Both the position numbers and the translations under genes were made by a program. The notes under the pieces are model-generated. The model saw only the letters and a program-made list of their open reading frames with translations, had not been told where the DNA came from and did not search any database. 64,000 nucleotides of DNA from Procambarus clarkii (lineage: Eukaryota > Arthropoda > Malacostraca > Decapoda > Cambaridae): NCBI RefSeq assembly GCF_040958095.1, contig NC_091176.1:42339165-42403164 (forward strand), written 5' to 3'. Below, piece by piece: positions 34,771-46,800 of the stretch; within the stretch, counting starts at the first letter, position 1, and every line of letters starts with the position of its first letter.

Positions 34771-35650
34771 ACCATGACTTGAGGTTACCTTGAGGTGCTT
34801 CCGGGTTTTAGCATCCCCGCGGCCCAGTCGTCGACCAGGCCTCCTGGTTGCTGAACTGGTCAACAAGACTTTTGGACGCGGCTGCTCGCAGCCTGACGTA
34901 TAATTCACAGCCTGGCTGATCAAGTATCCTTTGGAGGTGTTTTTCAAGTTCTCTCTTGAACACTGTGAGGGGATTGCCAGTTATGCCCCTTATGTGTAGT
35001 GGAAGCGTGTTGAACAGTCTCGGGCCTCTGATGTTGATAGAGTTCTTTCTCAGCGTACCTGTTGCACTTTTGCTTTTCATTGGGGGTATTCTGCACATCC
35101 TGCCATGCCTTCTGGTCTTATGGTATGTTATTTCTTTGTGCAGGTTTGGGACCAGCCCCTCTACTATTTTCCACGTGCATATTATTATGTATCTCTCCCG
35201 CCTGCGCTCAAGGGGCTACAGATTTAGCATTTTAGTCGGTCCCAATAGTTTACATGTTTTACTGAGTGTATTCTAGCAGTAAAGGATCTCTGCATGCTCT
35301 CCAGGTCAGCAATTTATCCAGCTTTGAAAGGGGCTGTCATTGTGCAGCAGTACTCCGCTCTAGAGAGCACTAGCATTTTGAAGAGCATCATCATCGGTAT
35401 TGCATCTCTAGTGTGAAAAGTTCTTGTTATCCAACCTGTCATTTTTCTTGCAGTTGTGACGGCTACTTTATTGTGTTCTTTACAGGTAAGGTCTTCCGAC
35501 ATGCGTACACCCAGATCCTTTACATTGCCTTTTCATTTTGTTATGATTTGCCTGAGTTTTGTACGTGGTTTCCGTTTATATATTTTCATTTTATCCGTAG
35601 TGCATGAGCTGGAACTTATCTTCGTTAAACACCATTTTGTAGTGCACAGA
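34771..35650 (-). pseudogene. Decayed LINE fragment (RT C-terminal region and 3' tail)
   Basis: The minus strand reads, in order, LGVRMSEDLTCKEHN, WITRTFHTRDA, FKMLVLSRAEYC and later RGPRLFNTLPLHIRG with VFKRELEKHL. This is the usual post-catalytic part of a non-LTR reverse transcriptase. Stops and frame changes lie between 35,100 and 35,320, so it is dead. Its 3' tail (about 34,771-34,850) contains GGCCGCGGGGAT and two CTCAAG motifs, shared with the SINE at 4,967-5,211. It abuts the satellite on one side and AT-rich microsatellite on the other. Confidence 0.65.
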
Positions 35651-35699
35651 AAAAATTTATTCTTTGTAGTGCACAGAAAGACCTAATCTGCATCTGATG

Positions 35700-36260
<561 letters not shown>

Positions 36261-36293
<33 letters not shown>

Positions 36294-36443
36294 AATGACA
36301 GTGTCAGACCACGGAGGAAAATTGAAACAGGAATTTCCTTAAGTACTTACGTATATTAATACATCTTCAGAAGAAAATATCTTCAATTCCTGTTCCTCTG
36401 TAGTCTGACAGTCACATTTTTAATCACGTGTTTATTTTTCGTG

Positions 36444-36448
<5 letters not shown>
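36261..36448. repeat. Short (TA)n and diverged interspersed repeat
   Basis: A short TA tract is followed by ~170 bp with CAGACCACGGAGGAA and, in inverted form, TTCCTCTGTAGTCTGACA near 36,400, so it may be a small imperfect fold-back repeat. No coding sign. Confidence 0.5.
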
Positions 36449-37351
<903 letters not shown>

Positions 37352-37364
37352 ATATATATATATA

Positions 37365-37745
37365 TGTCGTACCTAGTAGCCAGAACGCACTTCTCAGCCT
37401 ACTATGCAAGGCCCGATTTACCTAATAAGCCAAGTTTTCCTGAATTAATATATTTTCTCTAATTTTTTTCTTATGAAATGATAAAGCTACCCATTTCATT
37501 ATGTATAAGGTCAATTTTTGTTATTGGAGTTAAAATTAACGTAGATATATGACCGAACCTAACCAACCCTACCTAACCTAACCTAACCTATCTTTATAAG
37601 TTAGGTTAGGATAGGTAGCAGAAAAAGTTAGGTTAGGTAAGGTAGGTTAGGTTTTCGAAAAAACATTAATTCATGAAAACTAGGCTTATTAGGCAAATCG
37701 GGCCTTGCATAGTAGGCTAAGAAGTGCGTTCTGGCTACTAGGTAC

Positions 37746-37749
<4 letters not shown>
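37365..37749. mobile_element. Inverted-repeat element with TTAGG-like core, copy B
   Basis: 385 bp, same ends and core as copy A, with (TA)n on both sides. The two arms are in the same arrangement (CCTAA run, short centre, TTAGG run). Confidence 0.8.

Positions 37750-37828
<79 letters not shown>
37750..37828. repeat. (TA)n microsatellite
   Basis: Uninterrupted alternating TA between copy B and the first Penelope-like cluster. Confidence 0.95.
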
Positions 37829-37831
<3 letters not shown>

Positions 37832-38231
37832 TATATTTTGGTAGCAGTCTTTCCTGTAGACATATATTATTAAATATGACCGAAAAAGTAAGATTAATAA
37901 TTCTAACACGAATTTTCTCAATCTTTCGTACATTACGCTTCACTGTTGGAGGTAAATCAAAAATCACTTCTCCAAAATTCATTTTTATTTTTAGTCTGAC
38001 GCGACACGGGCGCGTTTCGTAAAACTTATTACATTTTCAAAGACTTCACAAGTACACAACTGATTAGAACTTACGTATCTCTGATTTTATATCTACATTT
38101 GAGTGAGGTGGGAGGGGTGATGTGGCATTAACACAAGACAGAACAAGAGGGGATATTAATAGGGTATTAAAAGTATCAACACAAGACAGAACAGAAACAA
38201 TGGGTATTGAATAGAAGTGTTTGTAGAAAGC

Positions 38232-38757
38232 CTATTGGTCCATATTTCTTGATGCTTCTATATTGGAGCGGAGTCTTGAGGTGGGTAGAATATAGTTGTG
38301 CAATAATTGGCTGTTGATTGCTGGTGTTGACTTTTTGATGTGTAGTGCCTCGCAAACGTCAAGCCGCCTGCTATCGCTGTATCTATCGATGATTTCTGTG
38401 TTGTTTACTAGGATTTCTCTGGCGATGGTTTGGTTATGGGAAGAGATTATATGTTCCTTAATGGAGCCCTGTTGCTTATGCATCGTTAAACGCCTAGAAA
38501 GAGATGTTGTTGTCTTGCCTATATACTGGGTTTTTTGGAGCTTACAGTCCCCAAGTGGGCATTTGAAGGCATAGACGACGTTAGTCTCTTTTAAAGCGTT
38601 CTGTTTTGTGTCTGGAGAGTTTCTCATGAGTAGGCTGGCCGTTTTTCTGGTTTTATAGTAAATCGTCAGTTGTATCCTCTGATTTTTGTCTGTAGGGATA
38701 ACGTTTCTATTAACAATATCTTTCAGGACCCTTTCCTCCGTTTTATGAGCTGTGGAA
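38232..38757 (-). pseudogene. PLE endonuclease C-terminal fragment, inverted arm
   Basis: The minus strand encodes NVVYAFKCPLGDC, then YIGKTTTSLSRRL and the family C-terminus (EALHIKKSTPAINSQL), i.e. the GIY-YIG endonuclease part of a Penelope-like protein. The reading frame stays open across the arm, but the RT part is missing where it meets the opposite-orientation segment. Confidence 0.7.
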
Positions 38758-38764
38758 ATGAGTA

Positions 38765-39870
38765 GATGGGGTCGCCATGGGTTCTCCCCTAGGTGTCCTG
38801 TTTGCAAACTTCTACATGGGTACCATCGAGCAAAAAGTCTTAGTCGACATGAACTTGAAACCGGCCATATACTGCAGGTATGTTGACGACATTTTTACAC
38901 AGGTACCTGATGTCAGACATCTGCAGGAGCTGAAGGAGGCATTTGAGCAGAGTTCCGTGCTGCGTTTCACTTACGAGACGGAAAAGGATGGGAAGCTGCC
39001 TTTTCTAGATGTAACAGTCATGGAAAAGGGCGGAGGTTTCCACACTGCAGTCTACACTAAGGAAACAAACATAGGAATGTGCCTAAATGCCAACAGCGAC
39101 TGCCCTGACAGGTACAAGAGGAGTGTTGTTAACGCATACGTCGACCGTGCTCTCAGCCACAGCTCAGAATGGAAGCAAGTCGACGAAGAACTCTGTAGGT
39201 AAGGCAGGTCCTAGTCAATAACGGCTTCTCCAATGGTTTCATCGAAGACATCATAAGAAGGAAAGTGAAAAGCCATGCAACCTCTGAAGAGACAACTAAC
39301 ACAACACCTATACCCCCTATTAGACTATTTTACAGGAACTTCTTTTCCACAGCTCATAAAACGGAGGAAAGGGTCCTGAAAGATATTGTTAATAGAAACG
39401 TTATCCCTACAGACAAAAATCAGAGGATACAACTGACGATTTACTATAAAACCAGAAAAACGGCCAGCCTACTCATGAGAAACTCTCCAGACACAAAACA
39501 GAACGCTTTAAAAGAGACTAACGTCGTCTATGCCTTCAAATGCCCACTTGGGGACTGTAAGCTCCAAAAAAACCAGTATATAGGCAAGACAACAACATCT
39601 CTTTCTAGGCGTTTAACGATGCATAAGCAACAGGGCTCCATTAAGGAACATATAATCTCTTCCCATAACCAAACCATCGCCAGAGAAATCCTAGTAAACA
39701 ACACAGAAATCATCGATAGATACAGCGATAGCAGGCGGCTTGACGTTTGCGAGGCACTACACATCAAGAAGTCAACACCAGCAATCAACAGCCAATTATT
39801 GCACAACTATATTCTACCCACCTCAAGACTCCGCTCCAATATAGAAGCATCAAGAAATATGGACCAATAG
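38765..39870 (+). pseudogene. PLE reverse transcriptase plus GIY-YIG endonuclease, frameshifted
   Basis: The plus strand starts at RT motif B (MGSPLGVLFANFYM), followed by RYVDDIF and KLPFLDVTV, and breaks after DEELCR at 39,202. Beyond one frameshift it continues from 39,265 through FYRNFFSTAHKTEERV to the endonuclease (VYAFKCPLGDC, YIGKTTTSL) and a stop at 39,870. RT motif A and the N-terminal part are absent, so it is a defective copy. Confidence 0.75.
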
Positions 39871-40230
39871 GCTTTCTACAAACACTTCTATTCAATACCC
39901 ATTGTTTCTGTTCTGTCTTGTGTTGATACTTTTAATACCCTATTAATATCCCCTCTTGTTCTGTCTTGTGTTAATGCCACATCACCCCTCCCACCTCACT
40001 CAAATGTAGATATAAAATCAGAGATACGTAAGTTCTAATCAGTTGTGTATTTGTGAAGTCTTTGAAAATGTAATAAGTTTTACGAAACGCGCCCGTGTCG
40101 CGTCAGACTAAAAATAAAAATGAATTTTGGAGAAGTGATTTTTGATTTACCTCCAACAGTGAAGCGTAATGTACGAAAGATTGAGAAAATTCGTGTTAGA
40201 ATTATTAATCTTACTTTTTCGGTCATATTT

Positions 40231-40240
<10 letters not shown>

Positions 40241-40313
<73 letters not shown>

Positions 40314-40315
40314 TA
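40241..40315. repeat. (TA)n microsatellite
   Basis: Alternating TA between Penelope-like cluster 1 and inverted-repeat element copy C. Confidence 0.95.
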
Positions 40316-40701
40316 TGTCGTACCTAGTAGCCAGAATGCACTTCTGAGCCTACTATGCAAGGCCCGATTTGCCTAATAAGCCAAGTTTTCCTGAATTAAT
40401 ATATTTTCTCTAATTTTTTTCTTATGAAATGATAAAGCTACCCATTTCATTATGTATGAGGTCAATTTTTTGTTATTGGAATTAAAATTAACGTAGATAT
40501 ATGACCGAACCTAACCAACCCTACCTAACCTAACCTAACCTATCTCTATAGGTTAGGTTCGGTTAGGTAGCCGAAAAAGTTAGGTTAGGTTAGGTAGGTT
40601 AGGTAGTCGAAAAACAATTATTTCATGAAAATTTGGCTTATTAGGCAAATCGGGACCGGCATAGTAGGCTGAGAAGTGCGTTCTGGCTACTAGGTACGAC
40701 A
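40316..40701. mobile_element. Inverted-repeat element with TTAGG-like core, copy C
   Basis: 386 bp, same TGTCGTACC...GGTACGACA ends and telomere-like core as copies A and B. It lies exactly between two Penelope-like clusters. Confidence 0.8.
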
Positions 40702-42554
40702 TACATATATATATTACATGAACCGGAAAGATAAGAATAATAATTCTAACAGGAATTTTCTCAATATTTCTTATGTTTTTCGTCACTGTCGATGATAATT
40801 TAAATATCCATTCTCCATAATTCATTTTTATTTATGGTCTGACGCTGAACGCATTTCGTAATTCTTATTACATTTTCAAAGACTTAGATTACACATAAAA
40901 ATTCATTGTACTTATACTCGTTTTGGGTGAGGTGATATGGCAAAAAAGTTTTGGGTGAGGTGACAAACACAAGACAGAACCAAAAACAATAGGTAAAAAT
41001 TGGGTATGAAAAGAAAAGATTGGAAGTAACTGCAGAAGGCCTCTTAGCCCATACCTCCTCTTGCTGCTTCTATGTTGGGCTGGGGTCTTGAAGTGGGTAG
41101 AATATAGTTGTGCATTAACTGGCTGTTCATTGCTGGTGTTGACTTTTTGATGTGTAGTGCCTCGCTGATGTCGAGCCTCCTGCTATCGCTGAATCTATCT
41201 ATGATTTTTGTGTTGTTTGTTAAGATTTCTCTGGTGATTGTCTGGTTGTGGGAAGAGATTATATGTTCCTTAATGGAGCCCTGTTGCTTATGCATCGTTA
41301 ATCGCCTGGAAAGAGACGTTGTTGTCTTGCCTATATACTAAGTTCTTTGGGGCTTACAGTCCCCAAGTGGGCATTTGAAGGCATAGACGACGTTGGTTTA
41401 CTTCACGGCGTGCTGTTTGGTGTCTGAGAAGTTTTTCATGAGTAGGTTGGCCGTTTTTTTGGTTTTATAGTATCTAGTCAGTTGTATTTTCTGATTTTTG
41501 TCTGTAGGGATAACGTTTCTATCAACAATATCTTTTAGGACCCTTTTCTCCGTTTTATGAACCGTCGAGAAGAAGTTCCTGTAAAATAGTCTAATAGGGG
41601 TTACAAGTGTTGTTTTGGTTGACTCTTCAGAGGTTGCTATGCGTTTTACCTTTCTTCTTATGATGTCTTTAACAAAACCTTTAGAGAAGCCGTTGTTGAC
41701 TAGGACTTGCCTTACCCTAGAGAGTTCTTCATCGACTTGCTTCCATCCTAAGCTGTGGCTGACAGCCTGGTCGACGTAAGCGTTGACGACACTCCTCTTG
41801 TACCTGTCTGGGCAGTCACTATTGGCATTGAGGCACATTTCTATGTTTATTTCCTTAGTGTAGACTGCAGTGTAGAAGCCTCCGCTCCTTTCCGTGACTG
41901 TTACATCTAGAAAGGGCAGCTTCCCATCCTTCTCCATCTCGTAAGTGAAACTCAACACAGAATTCCGCTCGAATGCCTCCTTCAGCTGCTGCAGACATCT
42001 GGCATCTGGTACCTGTGTAAAAATGTCGTCAACATACCTGCAGTATTTGGTGGGTCTCAAGTCCATGTCAACTAAGATCCTCTGCTCGATGGTACCCATG
42101 TAGAAGTTCGCAAACAGGACACCTAGGGGAGAACCCATGGCGACCCCACATATGGCCATGGATTTGGGTTCGGATCGCAAACAAGACCCAACTATAGGCC
42201 TTCTGCAGTTACTTTCATTCTTATGTTTTCATACCCAATTAATATCCAATGTTTTGTGTTCTGTCTTGTGTTTGTCACCTCACCCAAAACTTTTGTGTCA
42301 TATCACCTCACCCAAAAAGAGTAGAAGTACAATGAATTTTGATGTGTAAACTAAGTCTTTGAAAATGTAATAAGAATTATGAAACGCATTCATGAATTAG
42401 ACCATAAATAAAAATGAATTTTGGGGAACTGATATTTCAATTTCCTTCGACAGTGAAGAAAAACATAAGAAATATTGAGGAAATTCTTGTTAGAATTATT
42501 AATCTTACCTTTTCGGTCATATTCAACAACATATGTTTACTAGAAAGACTGCTA

Positions 42555-42558
<4 letters not shown>
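40702..42558. mobile_element. Penelope-like element cluster 2 with inverted tail
   Basis: A minus-strand body (about 40,707-42,170) and a plus-strand copy of the same 3' tail (about 42,190-42,558), so the 3' untranslated sequence flanks the body in inverted orientation on both sides, as in cluster 1. It is more diverged from cluster 1 than the two arms of cluster 1 are from each other. Confidence 0.7.
41044..42160 (-). pseudogene. PLE RT/endonuclease remnant with stops
   Basis: The minus strand runs from RT motif B (GVAMGSPLGVLF) and RYVDDIF through FYRNFFSTVHKTEKRV to a stop at 41,398. The endonuclease continues with a second in-frame stop just before YIGKTTTSL, then to EALHIKKSTPAMNSQL and a stop at 41,044. 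It is a decayed copy lacking RT motif A. Confidence 0.75.

Positions 42559-42628
<70 letters not shown>
42559..42628. repeat. (TA)n microsatellite
   Basis: Alternating TA separating cluster 2 from the next Penelope-like fragment. Confidence 0.95.
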
Positions 42629-42631
<3 letters not shown>

Positions 42632-42955
42632 ACATTTGAGTGAAGTGGATGGGGTGAGGTGGCATTAATAGGGTATTAATTTCATCAACACAAGACAGAA
42701 CAAGAGGTGGTATTAATAGGGTATTAATTTCATCAACACAAGACAGAACACGAAACAATGGGTATTGAATAGAAGTGTTTGTAGAAAGCCTATTGGTCCA
42801 TATTTCTTGATGCTTCTATATTGGAGCGGAGTCTTGAGGTGGGTAGAATATAGTTGTGCATTAATTGGCTGTTGATTGCTGGTGTTGACTTCTTGATGTG
42901 TAGTGCCTCACAAACGTCAAGCCGCCTGCTATCGCTGTATCTATCAATCATATCG

Positions 42956-42958
<3 letters not shown>
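42629..42958 (-). mobile_element. Penelope-like 3' fragment
   Basis: The last ~50 codons of the endonuclease region (minus strand, CEALHIKKSTPAINSQL) plus 3' untranslated sequence with a duplicated CATCAACACAAGACAGAACA block. It is cut by (TA)n at both ends. Confidence 0.7.

Positions 42959-43030
<72 letters not shown>
42959..43030. repeat. (TA)n microsatellite
   Basis: Alternating TA between two Penelope-like pieces. Confidence 0.95.
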
Positions 43031-43034
<4 letters not shown>

Positions 43035-44856
43035 GTAATTTAAAGGGAAGAATGGAAGTAACTGCAAAGGGCCTATTGGCCCATATTTCTTGATGCTTCT
43101 ATATTGGTGCGGAGTCTTGAAGTGGGTAGAATATAGTTGTGCATTAATTGGCTGTTGATTGCTGGTGTCGACTTCTTAATGTGTAGTGCCTCGCAGATAT
43201 CAAGCCGCCTGCTATCGCTGTATCTATCTATGATTTCCGTGTTTTTTGTTAAGACTTCTCTGGTGACGGTGTGGTTGTGGGAAGAGATTATATGTTCCTT
43301 AATGGAGCCCTGTTGCTTATGCATCGTTAATTGCCTGGAAAGAGATGTTGTAGTCTTGCCTATATACTGAGTTCTTTGAGGCTTACAGTCCCCAAGTGGG
43401 CATTTGAAGGCATAGACGACATTGGTCTCTTTTAAAGTGTTCTGCTTTGTGTCTGGAGAGTTTCTCATGAGTAGGTTGGCCGTTTTCTTGGTTTTATAGT
43501 AAATCGTCAGTTGTATCTTCTGATTTTTGTCTGTAGGGATAACGTTTCTATTAACAATATTTTTCAGGACCCTTTCCTCCGTTTTATGAGCTGTGGAAAA
43601 GAAGTTTCTGTAAAATAGTCTAATAGGGGGCAAAGGTGTTGTGTTAGTTGTCTCTTCAGAGGTTGCATGGCGTTTCAACGTCGTTCTTATGATGTCTTCA
43701 ACGAAACCATTGGAGAAGCCGTTGTTGACTAGGACCTGCCTTACCCTACAGAGTTCTTCATCGACTTGCTTCCATCCTGAGCTGTGGCTGAGAGCACGGT
43801 CGACATAAGCGTTAACAACACTCCTCTTGTACCTGTCTGGGCAGTAACTGTTGGCATTGAGGCACATTCCTATGTTCGTTTCCTTAGTGTAGACTGCAGT
43901 GTGGAAACCTCCGCTCTTTTCCATGACTGTTACATCTAGAAAGGGCAGCTTCCCATCCTTCTCCATCTCGTAAGTGAAACGCAGCACAGAATTCCGCTCA
44001 AATGCCTCCTTCAGCTCCTGCAGATGTCTGACATTAGGTACCTGTGTAAAAATGTCGTCAACATACCTGCAGTATATGGCCGGTTTCAAGTTCATGTCGA
44101 CTAAGACCTTTTGTTCGATGGTACCCATGTAGATGTTCGCAAACAGGACACCTAGGGGAGAACCCATGGCGACCCCATCTACTTGCTTATACATGTGCCC
44201 ATCCGGGCTCAAGAAGGGTGCCTCTTTAGTACAAGCTTGGAGTAGTTTCCTTAGAATGTTTTCTAGTATGTCAAGAGGAGTACAGGCCGGATCATGATAC
44301 ACTCTGTCCGCTATCATCCCGATTGTTTCATCCACAGGTACGTTGGTAAACAGTGATTCTACGTCCAACGAGGCTCTTATCCCTGAGGCCCGTGTTCTTT
44401 GCAGTAAGTCAACAAATTCCTTTGGAGATTCCAGGCTGAAGGCGCAAGGGACATAAGGAGTCAGCAAGCCATTGAGTCGCTTCGCCAGTCTGTACGTGGG
44501 TGTGGGTATCTGGCTGATGATTGGCCGAAATGGGTTTCCAGGCTTGTGTGTCTTGACATTTCCATACGCGTATCCAGGTTTGTATTCCCCAATAATCTTT
44601 GGCAGGTGTAGTCCGGATTTCTTGGCGTTCACAGTTTCGATCAATTTGTTGACCGTTGCTTTCAATTCGGCTGTAGTGTCTTTCGTTGCCCTTTGGAATT
44701 TAGTTTGGTCAGAGAGTATGAGGTTCATTTTCGCCCGATATTCGTCTTTTTTTTTTTTTTAAGAATGACGTATATTGGAGACTTGTCACCTCTCCTGACG
44801 ACTATCTCCTTGTTCTCACAAAGGCTCTTAGCTACCGCTTTGAGCTCGGGGCTCAA

Positions 44857-44860
<4 letters not shown>
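43031..44860 (-). mobile_element. Penelope-like element 4, longest copy
   Basis: The best preserved of the four copies, with the complete RT core and endonuclease in one frame. The 5' part is separated from it by a run of 14 A (minus strand) at 44,747-44,760. Upstream of the run the frame LSPELKAVAKSL...IVVRRGDKSPIYVIL is the expected continuation of the RT N-terminus, so the A run marks a frameshift. The copy is truncated by (TA)n at 44,861. Confidence 0.8.
43073..44728 (-). CDS. Penelope-like RT with GIY-YIG endonuclease
   Basis: A 551-residue open frame. RT motif A is SLDVESLFTNVP (Asp122), motif B GVAMGSPLG (185-193), motif C RYVDDIF (Asp224-Asp225), followed by KLPFLDVTV. The C-terminal GIY-YIG endonuclease shows VYAFKCPLGDC (438-448), YIGKTTTSL (455-463) and His470, the Cys-containing variant of Penelope elements. 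It would copy element RNA and nick target DNA. The frame starts at an internal Met because the upstream part is out of frame across the A14 run, so the protein as it stands lacks the N-terminal RT segment and is probably not functional. Confidence 0.8.
   Translation of the reverse strand: MNLILSDQTKFQRATKDTTAELKATVNKLIETVNAKKSGLHLPKIIGEYKPGYAYGNVKTHKPGNPFRPIISQIPTPTYRLAKRLNGLLTPYVPCAFSLESPKEFVDLLQRTRASGIRASLDVESLFTNVPVDETIGMIADRVYHDPACTPLDILENILRKLLQACTKEAPFLSPDGHMYKQVDGVAMGSPLGVLFANIYMGTIEQKVLVDMNLKPAIYCRYVDDIFTQVPNVRHLQELKEAFERNSVLRFTYEMEKDGKLPFLDVTVMEKSGGFHTAVYTKETNIGMCLNANSYCPDRYKRSVVNAYVDRALSHSSGWKQVDEELCRVRQVLVNNGFSNGFVEDIIRTTLKRHATSEETTNTTPLPPIRLFYRNFFSTAHKTEERVLKNIVNRNVIPTDKNQKIQLTIYYKTKKTANLLMRNSPDTKQNTLKETNVVYAFKCPLGDCKPQRTQYIGKTTTSLSRQLTMHKQQGSIKEHIISSHNHTVTREVLTKNTEIIDRYSDSRRLDICEALHIKKSTPAINSQLMHNYILPTSRLRTNIEASRNMGQ

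Positions 44861-44920
<60 letters not shown>
44861..44920. repeat. (TA)n microsatellite
   Basis: Alternating TA between the truncated Penelope-like copy and the tandem SINE. Confidence 0.95.
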
Positions 44921-44922
<2 letters not shown>

Positions 44923-45417
44923 CTGAAAACTCACACCCCAGAAGTGACTCGAACCCATACTCCCAGGAGCAACGCAACTGGTATGTACAAGACGCCTTAA
45001 TCCACTTGACCATCACGACCGGGCAAAATGAGGTGATAGCCGAGGCGATTTGAACCACCCCACCGCCGGCACTCGGATAGTAATCTTGGGCATAGCATTT
45101 TACCAAATCCCCTCATTCTTTGGGGCACACGTGAGGAACACAAATGCGAACAAGCCTGAATGGTCCCCAGGACAACATGCAACTGAAAACTCACACCCCA
45201 GAAGTGACTCGAACCCATACTCCCAGGAGCAACGCAACTGGTATGTACAAGACGCCTTAATCCACTTGACCATCACGACCGGACAAAATGAGGTGATAGC
45301 CGAGGCTATTTGAACCACCCCACCGCCGGCACTCGGATAGTAATCTTGGGCATAGCATTTTACCAAATCACCTCATTCTTTGGGGCACACGTGAGGAACA
45401 CAAATGCGAACAAGCCT
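44921..45417 (-). mobile_element. Tandem pair of tRNA-derived SINEs
   Basis: Two nearly identical units, 44,921-45,180 and 45,181-45,417 (period 260 bp; the second is cut short). On the minus strand each has a tRNA-like section with A box TGGTCAAGTGG and B box GGGTTCGAGTCAC, i.e. RNA polymerase III promoter boxes of a Ser/Leu-type tRNA, followed by a body with ATGGTGGGGT-like and CCCCTCATTC (plus strand) sequence. Differences are a few scattered bases. Confidence 0.7.
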
Positions 45418-45657
45418 TCTGCAGGATCGTTAATTATGTTCTCATCTATCCCTCAACAAGGATTTAGACATGGGCCCACTGACGACATCTCATAATGTTT
45501 ATGCAGACTTAGAATATATATGCAATATAATATATACTTGATGGAGAGATGTCAACAAACGTGATGCAGAGATATCAACAAACACTTTTCAACAAACACT
45601 TTGAAAATATCCACCTGTGTTAATACAGAATAAAGTAATACATGTGGTGGAACTAAC

Positions 45658-45872
45658 TTGACAGTAGAAGAAGCGTTGAGCGTCAGATCATGCGTCACTG
45701 TGGTGTTAGTGAGAAAGGCGAGGATGGTTGTGTTAGCATGCATGACGACGTCCTCCAGGCAACCGCTAGTGGAGAGCGGCAGGCGGGGCGGAGACCCTCC
45801 TCCACGCATGAACTTGCCGACCACCAGCGACATGTTGTAGGCGAAGGCCGTCACAAACCCCACCACGGCGCC
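45658..45872 (-). CDS. Orphan exon, SLC5-type sodium/solute symporter-like
   Basis: A 215-bp minus-strand exon bounded by a TTTGACAG acceptor and a GTTAGT donor (phase 0 in, phase 2 out). It encodes GAVVGFVTAFAYNMSLVVGK, a membrane helix, then GGGSPPRLPLSTSGC, a loop phrase typical of the C-terminal part of SLC5 sodium-coupled monocarboxylate/vitamin transporters. It continues with NTTILAF and NTT potential N-glycosylation motifs. GC content and codon use differ from the AT-rich surroundings. No neighbouring exons were recognised in this window. It could be a genuine exon of a large gene or a stranded duplicate; the frame is clean. Confidence 0.55.
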
Positions 45873-46199
45873 CTGTCAAACAAAGTTGATCTATAGGATC
45901 TATAGGAGAGTGTCTTTTTTTTTTGTTCGAAGAAGTTGGAGGCCACATGCTTGTAGATAGCCTCACTTCACAGCATTTTCAAAACAAACTTTTCAAACCA
46001 GTTTTGTCTTAAAGTAATATGCACCAGTATTGGTGCAGATTAATGTCGAAAAAATTAACATAAATTTCTTGTTGTCAATAATTTACCTGCATCTTGGATA
46101 AAACACATGATTCTTCCAGAACTTCAATATTTTTTATAGTATTTCTCACACCATGCTTCTCTCACTGGCGCCCACCAATACAATAGGAACTTATACTTT

Positions 46200-46800
46200 T
46201 TTGCAAAAGAGACAGACCGAGACAGAAAGGGACAAATGAAGAGAATGACACAGGGAGAGAGAGAGAGAGATAAATATAGTTAGTTACAGAGAGGCAGAGA
46301 CACAGACAGATGGATGGATGGATAGATGGCTGGATTGATGGACTTGCAGATGGTTGGATAGACAGATGGATGGATAGATAGATTATTTGACAGATGGATA
46401 AATGTATAGATGGATAGAGAGATGTGTGTAGATGAAAAGTCACAATAACATGTCTGAAAAATGTTGACCAATCGACAATCAACAACACCGACTTGATAAT
46501 GGTCCGGGACCGACCGAAACGTCGCCATCTCTTCAATTTTTAGTGTGTGGTTTGGTCAACACGTGAGATATATGGATTGATAGATGGGGAGTTGGATAGA
46601 TAGCAAAATAGATAGTTGGATAAATAGTTGAATAGATGGATGCTTAGATACTTCGATTGATAAATTAATAGATAGATGGACAAATATATCGAAAGATAGA
46701 TTGATGGATGGAGAGATGGAGAAATAGATGGCTAGATGGGTGGATGGATGGATAGATAGACGGACAGATGGGAAACATACAGACTGACCCAAGGAACAGA
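46200..46800. repeat. Imperfect GATG/GATA tetranucleotide repeats with a SINE-like insert
   Basis: GATGGATGGATA-type repeats at 46,260-46,435 and 46,560-46,780, plus a GA dinucleotide patch at 46,255-46,270. Between them, 46,436-46,556 carries CAATAACATG, GGTCCGGGACCGACCGAAACG and GTGTGGTTTGGTCAACA, the single-arm form of the repeat seen as a fold-back at 54,172-54,358. Confidence 0.7.

Larger units (their letters stand above)
37829..40240. mobile_element. Penelope-like element cluster 1, inverted-arm structure
   Basis: Two ~900-bp arms in opposite orientation (about 37,850-38,757 minus; about 39,342-40,240 plus) flank a unique plus-strand RT segment (38,758-39,340). Each arm holds the C-terminal endonuclease region and the same 3' untranslated sequence, and they are almost identical by eye. 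Penelope-like elements often carry an inverted partial copy at one end, so this is probably one insertion event rather than two. It is bounded by (TA)n on both sides. Confidence 0.75.

Noticed and set aside
44936-45022. A functional Ser/Leu tRNA gene
   Set aside because: Boxes are good but the unit is repeated in tandem with a SINE body, and no convincing acceptor stem is seen.
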